Assembly: GCA_002699585.1 (NCBI GenBank)
Contig: PABP01000013.1
Coordinates: forward strand, 1 to 64,000
Reading direction: 5' to 3'
DNA length: 64,000 nucleotides
DNA from: Anaerolineaceae bacterium
GTDB taxonomy: Bacteria > Chloroflexota > Anaerolineae > Aggregatilineales > Phototrophicaceae
Shown: in pieces, positions 8,876 through 18,226 of the stretch
How the letters are laid out: the number at the start of each line of letters is the position of its first letter
How positions within the stretch are numbered: position 1 is the first letter of the stretch
Notes under the pieces: model-generated
Told to the model about the DNA's origin: nothing
The model's input: only the letters and a program-made list of their open reading frames with translations
Database searches by the model: none
Translations under genes and position numbers: made by a program

Positions 8876-10255
8876 TTAACTTCGTTGTACTTCCTGATCC
8901 ATCAGAACCGGATCATTGAGCGACTTTATCGATTCAGACAGTTCTGCCAGTGCGCGCTCGGCGTAGGCTCTTTTGCGATCTCGCTTGCCTTTAATGTGCT
9001 TTTCCAATGGCGGGAAGATGCCAAAGTTGGCCTTCATGGGCTGGAAATCTTTGGGTTCCGTATGGGTTACATAATTGGCAAGTGAACCGATCATGGTCGT
9101 AACGGGGGGCACCCAGGACGACTCTCCGCGTAATTGGCGCGCGAGGTTTACTGCTGCCAGCAGGCCAGTCGCAATGTTGCCAGCGTAACCTTCAACACCT
9201 GTAATCTGGCCGCCAAAGTAGAGGTCTTCGCGCTGACGGAACTGCATGGTCGCATTTAGCAGGGTGGGCGCATTGATGAACGTGTTGCGATGCATCTGCC
9301 CTAGCCTAATGAACTCAGCATTTTCCAGCCCAGGGATCATACGCAGAATTTCCGCTTGCTGCCCCCAACGAATATTGGTTTGGAAACCGACGATATTGTA
9401 GAGGCTGCCCGCGAGGTTATCACGCCGGAGTTGCACTACAGCATGAGGTCGCTGATTGGTGTGCGGGTTCCAGATGCCAACCGGGCGCATCGGGCCATAC
9501 GCCAGCGTGTCTGGGCCACGATTGGCAAGCTGCTCAATCGGTACGCATCCTTCAAAGAAGTTTGGGTCTTCCCGCTCAAAGTCGCGCAATTCGGTTGTTT
9601 CTGCCTGGGCCAGGGCCTCAACAAAGCTTTCGTATTGCTCTTTGTCCAATGGGCAATTGATGTAATCGCCATTCTCATCTTCTCCGCGATCATAACGATT
9701 GGCCATAAACGCAATCGACATATCGATGCTGTCGGCTGTCACGATAGGGGAGATGGCATCATAGAAATACAGATAGGATTCGCCTGTTAAAGCAGCGATT
9801 TCCTGCGCCAAGGTCGGCGATGTCAATGGGCCGGTCGCGATAATGGTAGGAATATCTGCCGGAATTGCTGTGACTTCTTCGCGAACAACCTCAATATTGG
9901 GATGGTTGCCAATCGCAGTCGTGACACGCTCTGCGAACTGCTCGCGGTCTACGGCTAAGGCCCCACCGGCAGCAACGGCAGATTCCTCTGCACAGCGGAT
10001 TAGCAGCGATTGCAGCATCTTGAGCTCGTTCTGGAGCAAGCCCGTCGCACGATCAGGCAATTTTGATCCCAGAGAATTACTGCATACAAGCTCACCCAGG
10101 CGATCACTCACATGCGCACCTGTCGTCTTACGAGGACGCATCTCATAGAGTTTTACTTTGAAGTTCCGTTGTGCAAGTTGCCAGGCCGCTTCTGTACCCG
10201 CCAAGCCGCCACCAATTACGATTGCGTCAGTCACCCAGATTCTCATCCCATACAT
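8876..10255 (-). CDS. trmFO: tRNA (uracil-54-C5) methyltransferase TrmFO
   Basis: A folate- and FAD-dependent enzyme forming ribothymidine at position 54 of tRNA, using methylenetetrahydrofolate. The N-terminal FAD motif is [11 protein letters not shown]. The family stretches [30 protein letters not shown] and PMRPVG are all present. About 459 residues from the first ATG (10255). In-frame starts at 10246 (ATG) and 10234 (GTG) lie closer to the Rossmann motif and one of these may be the true start. It lies 79 bases downstream of the plsX-TPR pair and just upstream of hflX. Confidence 0.95.
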   Translation of the reverse strand: MYGMRIWVTDAIVIGGGLAGTEAAWQLAQRNFKVKLYEMRPRKTTGAHVSDRLGELVCSNSLGSKLPDRATGLLQNELKMLQSLLIRCAEESAVAAGGALAVDREQFAERVTTAIGNHPNIEVVREEVTAIPADIPTIIATGPLTSPTLAQEIAALTGESYLYFYDAISPIVTADSIDMSIAFMANRYDRGEDENGDYINCPLDKEQYESFVEALAQAETTELRDFEREDPNFFEGCVPIEQLANRGPDTLAYGPMRPVGIWNPHTNQRPHAVVQLRRDNLAGSLYNIVGFQTNIRWGQQAEILRMIPGLENAEFIRLGQMHRNTFINAPTLLNATMQFRQREDLYFGGQITGVEGYAGNIATGLLAAVNLARQLRGESSWVPPVTTMIGSLANYVTHTEPKDFQPMKANFGIFPPLEKHIKGKRDRKRAYAERALAELSESIKSLNDPVLMDQEVQRS

Positions 10256-10334
10256 ACAACAAGTGTTTAACTTATTTTACAGGAGAAACCTGAGAATTGT
10301 GAGACTTGCTCGGTTGATACCGCTATAGCGCTGC

Positions 10335-11456
10335 TTAGGAAGGCGCAACTGTATCGATTTGATCGAGCAAAGTGCTGGCATTTTTGAGGTCAGTTGGCTG
10401 GATGTCTTCGTCGGTTATCAGGTTGTTGAGGATTTTTCTGGCCTCAGCAACATTGCCCAGATCAAAGTTGGCAACAGCGATTTGATAGCGTAAGGTATGT
10501 TCCCAGGGGTTATCCGGGTTGTAGGTCAAAGCAGTGGCATAGGCTTCAATGGCCGCTTCAAACGCGTGCGTCTGCATATAGGCATTGGCCAAGCGTTCAT
10601 GGACACGTGCAGCCGTTACATCCACGCCCATTGGGGGCTTATTGAGCATTAAATAACGCTGTATGACATCAATGACGTCCGAAGGCCGATCACCAAAAGC
10701 GTCAAGGATTTCCGACTGATGTAGCAGCACTTCTGATAGAAGGGTTTTGTCCGTCCCGGTTGATGTCAGTGCAACCGCTTCCTGGCTGACCAAAAGGGCT
10801 TTCGTTAGGTCGGTCTTCATCAAGATGCGCGTCCTGAGTAGCAGCACCTGAATAATCCACTGTTTTGGCAGGTAAGAAGGGTAGGTGTGGAGCGCCTTTG
10901 TCAGCAGGACATCGGACATCGCAGGATTGCGCTGCTCGTAAAAGGCAATGAAGCCCAGCCGTTCATAGATATAAGCAGTTAACTCTGGGATTATGCTGGG
11001 TGCAAAGAGGGCTTTATTTAAGTATTCAATGGCATCAGTTGTTTTGGTAAGAATGAGGTCAATCCGGCCAAGCTGATAGTAAACCCATCCTAGATTATCG
11101 TGCTGCGGCACATTCTCAATAATCCACAAATAGTGTTCCTGGCTTTTGAGCAAGTCCGCTTTATCGGCAAAACCAACCAGTGCCATTTCATAGCGCATGA
11201 GCAAACTATCGGCTAGCAACTCGCGGACTTGAGGGGAATCCCCGGTAACATCATCGATATTGGCAAGCGCATGGTCGATATCGCGTAGTGCCTCTTCTGG
11301 CCGCTGCGTTAGTAGCTTGAGCCGCGCCCGCTGTAGATAGACATGGCTTTTGGTGGTTCCGTCTGGCGTATTCCTCAGCGTCTTAGCAATCAAACTCTCA
11401 GCACGCTTGATTTCGCGCTGTTCTAGTAAGTCCGTAATCTGTGTGATCTGATTCAT
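10335..11456 (-). CDS. TPR-repeat protein
   Basis: A 373-residue soluble protein made of tetratricopeptide-like helical repeats (for example A-LTYNPDNPWEHTLRYQIAVANF near the C-terminus). There is no signal peptide or membrane segment. Its ATG overlaps the plsX stop (ATGA), so translation is coupled to plsX. TPR proteins act as binding scaffolds and no partner can be named from the sequence. Coupling to plsX could indicate a lipid-metabolism or envelope link, but this is inference. Confidence 0.8.
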   Translation of the reverse strand: MNQITQITDLLEQREIKRAESLIAKTLRNTPDGTTKSHVYLQRARLKLLTQRPEEALRDIDHALANIDDVTGDSPQVRELLADSLLMRYEMALVGFADKADLLKSQEHYLWIIENVPQHDNLGWVYYQLGRIDLILTKTTDAIEYLNKALFAPSIIPELTAYIYERLGFIAFYEQRNPAMSDVLLTKALHTYPSYLPKQWIIQVLLLRTRILMKTDLTKALLVSQEAVALTSTGTDKTLLSEVLLHQSEILDAFGDRPSDVIDVIQRYLMLNKPPMGVDVTAARVHERLANAYMQTHAFEAAIEAYATALTYNPDNPWEHTLRYQIAVANFDLGNVAEARKILNNLITDEDIQPTDLKNASTLLDQIDTVAPS

Positions 11457-12469
11457 GGAATAATCTCATCTACAGGTTTCGACTGCGCGAAATGCGACTT
11501 TAAGGCATCGAGTGTGCCACCAGAGACAGCTTTCTGAGCTTGACCAATCGCATTCTTAACGCCCTCAGCGTTTGTGCTGCCATGCCCAATAATGACGACA
11601 CCATCAACGCCCAATAGGGGCGCACCGCCGATCGTATTGGTGTCAAGTCGATCGCGAACACGATACAGGGACGAACGCATAAACAGAGCGCCTATTTTGG
11701 CGAACAAGCTACGATCAACTTCCTGACGTAGCAGCGTCGTAAAGTACCGGATTGAGGACTCAAACGTTTTCAAGAACACGTTACCAACAAATCCATCGAA
11801 TACCAGCACTTCAGCCTTCTGGTTAAGGATTTCCTTTGGCTCAATGTGCCCCACATAGTTGACATCACTCTGCATCAGGAGATCTTGCGCAGATGCAAGT
11901 AGCTGATTGCCTTTACCATGCTCTTCACCAATGGAAAGCGTCGCAACGCGCACCTGATCATAAGCAAGCGCTGTTCGAGCATAAATGCTGCCCATTTCTG
12001 CAAACTGGACCATCCATTCTGGCTTGACATCAGCATTGGCACCAATGTCGAGCAAGATCATTGGCCGATCATAAACAGGATAAATCGCTGTAAGGGCCGG
12101 TCGTTTGACACCTTTGATGCGTTTGAGCGTGTTCAAAGTAGCGATTGCCATCGCTGCGCCTGTATTACCCATCGTGACAAAGGCATCAGCCTGACCGCTT
12201 TTAACCATATTCATGCCCACATGCATGGAAGATTGTTCAAAGCCTTTGGTGACGTCACTGGGCTTTGCAGCCATTTCGATTTCTTGTTTGGCATCAATAA
12301 TCTCGACAGTTATTCCAGCTAAGTCATGTTGCTCTAGCTTTTGTGTTAGTAAAATCTCAGGACCGACGAGGGCAATCTCAACATGATATTCACGGGCTGC
12401 CAGTACTGCGCCCGCAATATCCGGGTCAGGTCGATTGTCGGTCCCCAATGCATCCACGGCGATACGCAT
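11453..12469 (-). CDS. plsX: Phosphate acyltransferase PlsX
   Basis: Converts acyl-ACP and phosphate to acyl-phosphate, the acyl donor for PlsY in membrane phospholipid synthesis. A 338-residue protein with family motifs MRIAVDALGTD-RPDPDI, MGNTGAAMA, RPAL-A, LLDIGAN and the C-terminal VVIIGHGSTNAEGVKNAI. AGGAAA precedes the ATG. It heads an operon-like series with the TPR gene. acpP and fabD/fabH, often neighbours of plsX elsewhere, are absent here. Confidence 0.96.
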   Translation of the reverse strand: MRIAVDALGTDNRPDPDIAGAVLAAREYHVEIALVGPEILLTQKLEQHDLAGITVEIIDAKQEIEMAAKPSDVTKGFEQSSMHVGMNMVKSGQADAFVTMGNTGAAMAIATLNTLKRIKGVKRPALTAIYPVYDRPMILLDIGANADVKPEWMVQFAEMGSIYARTALAYDQVRVATLSIGEEHGKGNQLLASAQDLLMQSDVNYVGHIEPKEILNQKAEVLVFDGFVGNVFLKTFESSIRYFTTLLRQEVDRSLFAKIGALFMRSSLYRVRDRLDTNTIGGAPLLGVDGVVIIGHGSTNAEGVKNAIGQAQKAVSGGTLDALKSHFAQSKPVDEIIP

Positions 12470-12631
12470 GGCTTATTTCCTAGTTTGTACAAAATTGCTA
12501 TGTCTAGTGTACCTAAGAACATTGTCATTATCACAGGATCACTTTTTCGGGCCTTCAGGGTGTTGCCCGTGGTATCAATATGAGGGAGGTAAATTACAGG
12601 CTTTTGTAACACACCAAAGCCGGGTATGGGA

Positions 12632-12659
12632 TTGACACATAGGACCCTATAAGTATAAT
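12632..12659 (+). promoter_or_regulatory. Strong sigma-70 promoter of tRNA-Leu
   Basis: Consensus TTGACA (12632-12637) and TATAAT (12654-12659) with a 16-base spacer, 13 bases upstream of the tRNA. Confidence 0.88.
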
Positions 12660-12672
12660 GCCAAGGAGATTA

Positions 12673-12755
12673 GCCCTGGTGGCGGAACTGGCAGACGCGC
12701 ACGGTTGAGGGCCGTGTCCTTATACGGGGTGGAGGTTCGAGTCCTCTCCAGGGCA
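12673..12755 (+). tRNA. tRNA-Leu(GAG)
   Basis: An 83-base class II tRNA. Acceptor arms GCCCTGG/CCAGGGC pair fully. D stem GCG/CGC. Anticodon stem CACGG/CCGTG with a 7-base loop and anticodon GAG at 12707-12709. A long variable arm and a TTCGAGT T-loop follow, with discriminator A at 12755. CCA is not encoded. Confidence 0.96.
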
Positions 12756-12764
12756 AATAAAGTC

Positions 12765-12792
12765 AAGCTCCTTTACAGGAGCTTTTATATTT
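12765..12792 (+). terminator. Intrinsic terminator after tRNA-Leu
   Basis: AAGCTCCT (12765-12772) and AGGAGCTT (12777-12784) form an 8-bp stem with a TTAC loop, followed by a T-rich tail. Confidence 0.8.
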
Positions 12793-12932
12793 CTCATTTT
12801 CTGCCTGTTGTCATACAGGGCAAAACTTCATTTGCGATAGCATCAAGATGGCTGTAAACTGCGTAATAGACGACCAAGTTCGCTACTCACACGTCGATTA
12901 CAGATTATCATCTACACTCAGGAGAGGCGCAG

Positions 12933-13847
12933 ATGCCTGAATCTTCCGAATTACTGAATGAAGCATTCGAGTTGATTGAAAAGGGGGATTACGCACAGGC
13001 CCGCTTTCTCTTACAGCCGATCCTGGACGAGTCGCCAGATAACGAAGATGCGCTCTGGGTTTATGCACACGCTGTTGAAGATCCAGATGAAGGCCGTGCA
13101 ACTCTTTTGCAGCTTAAACGCCTCAACCCGGATTATCCGGGATTGCAACCTATGTTGGCTCAGGTGGGGCTTGCACAGACACCCACCTACGCCTCTGTCG
13201 AGCCAGTTAGGGACAGTTCTGCTGAAACCACTCAGTCCGATGTTTCTCCTTTATCAGGGGACTTCTCTGACGATGACTTTGATTTCGAGAGCGTAGATGA
13301 AGAAACTATTATCGCGGAATCATCGGGCGGTGGCCGTTCCTGCCTGTATTTAATCCTGGCGGGGCTAATTATTCTGGTCGTCACCTTGTTAATCTTAAAT
13401 GCAGCTGGTATTTTGCAACCCGCTGGCGATGAGTCACAAGGCGTTGACAATCCGACAGCAACTGTCGATCAATCTTCGCAGGCAACTGCAGATACACAGA
13501 ACGTGGCAACAGACCCCTTCGATGCCGCAAGTCTAGCCACCAGTCTGGAAAATGTGAATCTCGCTGAGCAGGGCGTCGAATTATCAGAGACAGCACTGGG
13601 TCAAACGATCATCGTTTATGTCTGCCAATTACCCGGCCCCAACGCGACGGACACAATCCGCACTGTGTTTGAAACTGTAGCTCAACAGGCTGCACTCGGC
13701 GATGCGACCAGCATTGGGGTAGGGCTAACAGATTGCAACACGAATACTGTGTTGCGTTCGCTCGGCACATCTATTGATGCTGCGAAAGCCTATAGCCAGG
13801 GCGAAAGTGATGAAACAACCTTTGAATCGACCTGGCAACCGTTTTAG
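12933..13847 (+). CDS. TPR protein with single membrane anchor
   Basis: A 304-residue protein. AGGAGAGG lies just upstream of the ATG. The N-terminal about 75 residues are TPR-like (ALIEKGDYAQAR, LDESPDNEDALW). An acidic, low-complexity stretch follows, then one transmembrane helix (about 135-158), a Thr/Gln/Ala-rich linker and a C-terminal extracytoplasmic domain of about 90 residues with conserved-looking Cys residues. The TPR end is predicted cytoplasmic. I do not recognise the outer domain. Confidence 0.75.
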   Translation: MPESSELLNEAFELIEKGDYAQARFLLQPILDESPDNEDALWVYAHAVEDPDEGRATLLQLKRLNPDYPGLQPMLAQVGLAQTPTYASVEPVRDSSAETTQSDVSPLSGDFSDDDFDFESVDEETIIAESSGGGRSCLYLILAGLIILVVTLLILNAAGILQPAGDESQGVDNPTATVDQSSQATADTQNVATDPFDAASLATSLENVNLAEQGVELSETALGQTIIVYVCQLPGPNATDTIRTVFETVAQQAALGDATSIGVGLTDCNTNTVLRSLGTSIDAAKAYSQGESDETTFESTWQPF

Positions 13848-13857
13848 CTCTCTTGAG

Positions 13858-15501
13858 CTAGTCTTCAAATTCTTCTTCTAGATCTTCAATCCTAGGCAAA
13901 CGAACCGTCATCGTGGTTCCTTTGCCTAGTTCGCTTTTTACGTCAATTTGCCCACTGTGATTGGTGATGACTTCGTAGCTAATGAAGAGGCCCAATCCTG
14001 TGCCATCTTCCTTGGTGGTAAAGAATGGGTCAAAGATGTTGTTGAGCTGTTTGGCATCAATACCCACGCCCGTATCTGCAAAGTCGAGGAAAATCTCACG
14101 ATCATTGACTTCAGAAGAAATGGTGAGCGTACCGCCATCGGGCATAGCTGCTTTAGAATTCAGTAGGAGGTTCAAGAAGACCTGTTCGAGTTGATCTCGG
14201 TTGCCATGCACGTAAATCGAGGGATCAACACGTATTTCGATGTCGATTTTCTCGTGTTCTAGAAATTTGCGACTGAGTGCAAACACATTCTGCAAGGCAT
14301 CATTGATGTTTACCACTTCCATACTCGGTTGATCTTGTTCACGCTGCCGGGTGAATTGAAGTAAACGCTCAACAATTCGGCTGATGCGCTTGGCACTCTT
14401 GAGTGTTTCTTCAATATCGGATTCTGATATAGCGATGCCACCTTTTAGATCCTCAAGCATATCTTCCATGATGAGCAAAATAGGGGTCAGCGGATTGTTG
14501 ATCTCGTGTGCGATACCGGCAGCCAAGCGACCCACCGACGCCAGCTTTTCTGAGCGTATAAGAAGCTGCTGAGCATCTTCTAACTCGCGTGTTCGCTCCT
14601 GAACCTTTGCCTCTAGTTCATCCGCAAGGTTGGCCTTTAGCTCGTATAGTTCGGCATTCCGTAGGGACAGTGTCGCCTGACGCGCGATGCCCTCAAACAT
14701 GCGCAATCGTGACCCATCGAGCGCATTATTCCCAAGCAGCAGAATGTAACCATGAATCTCATCAGCTAATCTGAGCGTGATAACAGACCCATGAGCATAC
14801 GGGGCATCTATGTAGTTACTCTGGCTGTTATCAAATGATATAGCACCTGATTCGTCACCAATACGATTTGCTATGGGGTGAATATCGACATAGTGGTCAA
14901 TAATTTCGCCATTTGCATAGCTGGCCACATAGTTCGTTACTTGGCCCGTGTCGCCCGTACGATAAATCGCTGCGAACTCGCAAGGCATCAAGTCGATCAC
15001 CAGATATAGTAGCAGCCTGATCAGATCATCAACGCGTAAATTCGTATTGAGTTCTTCACTGACGCGCAGCAGTGCCTCTAAATCTGTCGTGCGCGATTGT
15101 AAGTCCTGGCGCAGGTGATGCGCTTCGATCTTGCTTTTGGCGCGTGCGATGAGTTCGCGTGGCTCAATTGGCTTCGGTATATAGTCATCTGCACCAAGCT
15201 GTAAACCCTGTGCCACATCGTTTGGCTGGTCCTTCGCTGTCACCATAATGGTTGGGATACGGGATGTCGCCTCATGCTGACGAAGGGTCTGTAATACCTC
15301 AAAACCATCCATACCGGGCATCATCACGTCAAGCAAAATGAGGTCGGGAATTAAGCGCTTTGCTTGCTCAATGCCATCGGGGCCGTTATAAGCACACACA
15401 GCCTGGTAACCATAAGACGCGAGCATGCGCGATAATAATTCTGCCGCTGGCTTCTGATCGTCAATTACCAGGACGAGTACTTCTTCTGAATGCTTTGTCA
15501 T
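13858..15501 (-). CDS. Receiver-GAF-histidine kinase (hybrid, soluble)
   Basis: A 547-residue protein. The N-terminal receiver domain has D14-D15, phosphoacceptor D58 in LLDVMMPGMDG and K110 in PKP. A GAF-like domain (about 145-285), a short coiled coil (about 285-320), a HisKA domain with H332 in AHEINNP and a HATPase domain (DTGVGID, GTGLGL) follow. There is no membrane segment, so it is a cytosolic kinase probably controlled by phosphorylation of its own receiver. GGAGA lies eight bases before the ATG. No partner regulator is adjacent. It converges on the TPR membrane gene, ten bases from its stop. Confidence 0.92.
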   Translation of the reverse strand: MTKHSEEVLVLVIDDQKPAAELLSRMLASYGYQAVCAYNGPDGIEQAKRLIPDLILLDVMMPGMDGFEVLQTLRQHEATSRIPTIMVTAKDQPNDVAQGLQLGADDYIPKPIEPRELIARAKSKIEAHHLRQDLQSRTTDLEALLRVSEELNTNLRVDDLIRLLLYLVIDLMPCEFAAIYRTGDTGQVTNYVASYANGEIIDHYVDIHPIANRIGDESGAISFDNSQSNYIDAPYAHGSVITLRLADEIHGYILLLGNNALDGSRLRMFEGIARQATLSLRNAELYELKANLADELEAKVQERTRELEDAQQLLIRSEKLASVGRLAAGIAHEINNPLTPILLIMEDMLEDLKGGIAISESDIEETLKSAKRISRIVERLLQFTRQREQDQPSMEVVNINDALQNVFALSRKFLEHEKIDIEIRVDPSIYVHGNRDQLEQVFLNLLLNSKAAMPDGGTLTISSEVNDREIFLDFADTGVGIDAKQLNNIFDPFFTTKEDGTGLGLFISYEVITNHSGQIDVKSELGKGTTMTVRLPRIEDLEEEFED

Positions 15502-15720
15502 CAGTCTTGTCTCCGTGCGCCTCTATCTTTGACGCTGGTGTGAGCCTCAAATTATTCTGGATACTTATGTCAAGCATTACGCAGCTTTGTGCTTTTGACA
15601 TCACTCTGGCACATTTTAGTAGCGCGTATCATAATGACTACTCATATTCTAATTGCAAAATAACCTATCTGTGTTGTGAGAAGAATAAACATTTCGACAT
15701 AAGCAGAAGAAACGAACCCT

Positions 15721-16911
15721 ATGTCATCGAAGCAATCCGTAATATTCGGCGGTTTTATCGGGCTTTTGCTCGCTCTGGCTTTCGCATTTGGTTTTATCAT
15801 CAATGATTTGGTTGATTTGAATGGTAATCAAATTGCAGTTGCAGCCGATACAGAAGATGCCTATGGTCTCTTATCAGAGACTGAAGATATTTTGCAGCGC
15901 GTCTATTTGCGCGATTTGCCGAGTCCGTCTGCGCGCGCATATGGAGCGATCCGTGGTGTGCTGGATACGCTTGATGATCGGAATACGTTTTTCATTGAAC
16001 CGCCAGTCGCCCAAAGTGAGGCGCATGTTTTAGCCGGAACATATGGTGGGATCGGTGTACAAATTCAACTGAGTGAATCCGGCGATCTATTGCTGTTTCC
16101 GTTTGATGACAGTCCGGCAATGGAAGCTGGTATTCAGGATGGAGACCAACTCATTGCCATCAACACCGGACCCGTCAACTTCAATATGGGACTAGACACC
16201 ATTGACCAGCAGCTCCGTGGTGAAGTCAAAGAGGGTAATGGCGTTGAAATTACTATCATCACGAATGAGGACGGCGAAGAACAAACTTACTATATTGAGT
16301 TTGCTGTTATCAATGTGCCATCAGTTGTATGGCGCGTTCTGGATGAGACAGCCATCGGTTATATCCAGATTTTGCGTTTTACCAACCGGACACCTGATGA
16401 GTTGGATCTCGCTATTGAGGCGTTATCTAATGCCGAGGTTGATGCTTTGGTGCTTGACCTGCGGGACAATAGCGGCGGTTTGCTAGCTGAGTCCATTGAG
16501 GTGGCAAATCGATTCCTGGATGGCGGCGTTGTAACCTATGAAATTCGCCAAAGCAGCGAAGAAACTTTTGAGGCTACTGACGGTGGCTCAGCTGTTAGTT
16601 GGCCTCTGGTTGTACTCGTTAATGATCGCACTGCGAGTGCATCAGAACTTGTTGCAGGTGCAATTCAGGATAATCAACGTGGTATCATTGTTGGCCAGAC
16701 GACATTCGGTAAGGGCACCGTCCAACAAATTTATGTTTTGTCGGATGGCTCATCAATACACGTCACATCGGCTGAATGGCTTACTCCGTCGCGTAGCCAC
16801 ATTGATGGGGTAGGGCTGGTCCCGGACATAGCCATGATACCGGATGAAAACGGCAGAGACGTCGAGCTAGGCGAAGCTGTCCGTCACTTAAATGAATTAC
16901 TCGCTAGTTAA
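15721..16911 (+). CDS. C-terminal processing protease (S41/CtpA family)
   Basis: A 396-residue exported serine protease. An N-terminal transmembrane or uncleaved signal segment (about 7-27) leads into a PDZ domain (GGIGVQIQ; the D-DQLIAI strand). The S41 catalytic core has the nucleophile Ser in NDRTASASE and the general-base Lys in TFGKGTVQ, separated by the usual distance. Family members trim C-termini of periplasmic or secreted proteins. It is followed after 20 bases by smpB, a common arrangement in several phyla. The 219-base upstream region is divergent with the hybrid kinase and shows no convincing promoter. Confidence 0.93.
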   Translation: MSSKQSVIFGGFIGLLLALAFAFGFIINDLVDLNGNQIAVAADTEDAYGLLSETEDILQRVYLRDLPSPSARAYGAIRGVLDTLDDRNTFFIEPPVAQSEAHVLAGTYGGIGVQIQLSESGDLLLFPFDDSPAMEAGIQDGDQLIAINTGPVNFNMGLDTIDQQLRGEVKEGNGVEITIITNEDGEEQTYYIEFAVINVPSVVWRVLDETAIGYIQILRFTNRTPDELDLAIEALSNAEVDALVLDLRDNSGGLLAESIEVANRFLDGGVVTYEIRQSSEETFEATDGGSAVSWPLVVLVNDRTASASELVAGAIQDNQRGIIVGQTTFGKGTVQQIYVLSDGSSIHVTSAEWLTPSRSHIDGVGLVPDIAMIPDENGRDVELGEAVRHLNELLAS

Positions 16912-16931
16912 TAGCAGGCAGAGAATATCCA

Positions 16932-17417
16932 ATGGCAAAAAAATCTCAACAGCAAGGCAGCGGCGACGGGCGAAAAATTGTCAGTCGCAATCGGCGTGCC
17001 AGGCATGATTACAATTTAGAAAAATCCTACGATGCCGGATTGGTCTTGATGGGGTCTGAGATCAAATCGATCCGCGACAACAAGGTCAACTTGGCAGATG
17101 GTTTTGTGCAGGAACGTGGTGGCGAACTATGGCTTATGAATACTCACATCGCACCATATGAAAAGGCGCATACCTACGGGCACACAGATCCGCGTCGACC
17201 AAGGAAGCTGCTCTTGCATAAGCGCGAGATCAACCAGATTATCACGCAAATACGCGAAAGCAGTTATACAGCGGTACCAACAACGCTCTATCTGGAGCGT
17301 GGACTGGCAAAAGTGGAAATCGCAATTGCGCGAGGTAAGCGGATGTACGATAAACGACAGGCCATTGCTAAACGTGATGCCCAACGCGATATTGAGCGAG
17401 CACTTCGCAATCGATAG
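16932..17417 (+). CDS. smpB: SsrA-binding protein SmpB
   Basis: A 161-residue partner of tmRNA in ribosome rescue. Family motifs are present: VSRNRRARHDY, YDAGLVLMGSEIKSIR, LHK-EI and the basic C-terminal tail with KRMYDKR and the final RALRNR. The tail normally inserts into the empty mRNA channel. It directly follows the S41 protease gene. The tmRNA gene itself is not in the window. Confidence 0.97.
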   Translation: MAKKSQQQGSGDGRKIVSRNRRARHDYNLEKSYDAGLVLMGSEIKSIRDNKVNLADGFVQERGGELWLMNTHIAPYEKAHTYGHTDPRRPRKLLLHKREINQIITQIRESSYTAVPTTLYLERGLAKVEIAIARGKRMYDKRQAIAKRDAQRDIERALRNR

Positions 17418-17431
17418 GTTTCGCCCGGTCT

Positions 17432-18226
17432 ATGAAGCAAACTATACCGTCTTCCATATTAGCAATTAATAACCTGGCTACCGACGAAAAGGTAGGCATC
17501 TATGCGCGGTTGATCCCTGAGTGGATTTTTGATGAATTCGGGATTGATCGGGCTTCGTTTTGCAAAGATGGCCAGCGTGTCATTGACTTCCAGTGCAAGG
17601 CACATAGCCGCTCTGTCGAAATTACGGTTAAACGAGCTGCTTCTGACCAGGACCCTATGCTCTACCTCAATATGGCCGATACCCTTTATCAGCAACTCCA
17701 TGTCTTGCTGGTTGTCTTTAACGATATGGATAGCAAAAGATACAATATCGATGTCGACCAGGCCGGAAACCCTACATTCCTGGGCACATCGTCTCGCAAC
17801 ATCACTGAGGAAATCGCAGCTATGGAGGCGGGTCTCGGCCCTGGGCAAATCAGAAAAGGCCTACGCGCCTTCAAGAATGCTGTTCCAATCTTTGAAGATT
17901 TTATCATTGGCATGGGCCATGATTTATTCCTCATTGAGCCACTGGCATATCATAATGCCATCCTCTTTGAGAAATATGGATTTAACTACACTCAGGGAAA
18001 ACAGGAGATGCAGAAAATCCATGATGAGTTCCAGCCGGGTGGGCGACTACATGATGCGCTCAACAATGACAACCCTTTCCGTCACCAAGAGGCCTGGAAG
18101 ACCGTAAGAGGGCGGTCCTGGGCGATCCATGATGGCATTCTTGGGTATAAGTTTTCAGGTGCGCAGATGTACAAGCGCGTGGGCCACCACGCAGATGTAA
18201 ATACGTTCCCCGATGCCATCTGGTAA
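17432..18226 (+). CDS. Unknown protein overlapping STAND ATPase gene
   Basis: A 264-residue soluble protein, rich in His and aromatic residues toward the C-terminus (DGILGYKFSGAQMYKRVGHH). There is no signal peptide, membrane segment or motif I can assign. A short run, YHNAILFEKYGF, resembles the last strand of GNAT acetyltransferases, but the acetyl-CoA loop is not evident and I do not call it one. The gene starts 14 bases after smpB, and its last 14 bases overlap the start of the NB-ARC/TPR ATPase gene, so expression of the pair is likely coupled. Function unknown. Confidence 0.7.
   Translation: MKQTIPSSILAINNLATDEKVGIYARLIPEWIFDEFGIDRASFCKDGQRVIDFQCKAHSRSVEITVKRAASDQDPMLYLNMADTLYQQLHVLLVVFNDMDSKRYNIDVDQAGNPTFLGTSSRNITEEIAAMEAGLGPGQIRKGLRAFKNAVPIFEDFIIGMGHDLFLIEPLAYHNAILFEKYGFNYTQGKQEMQKIHDEFQPGGRLHDALNNDNPFRHQEAWKTVRGRSWAIHDGILGYKFSGAQMYKRVGHHADVNTFPDAIW

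Noticed and set aside
17432-18226. Possible GNAT acetyltransferase based on YHNAILFEKYGF
   Set aside because: Only one short segment matches; no acetyl-CoA-binding R/Q-x-x-G-x-G/A loop is found.
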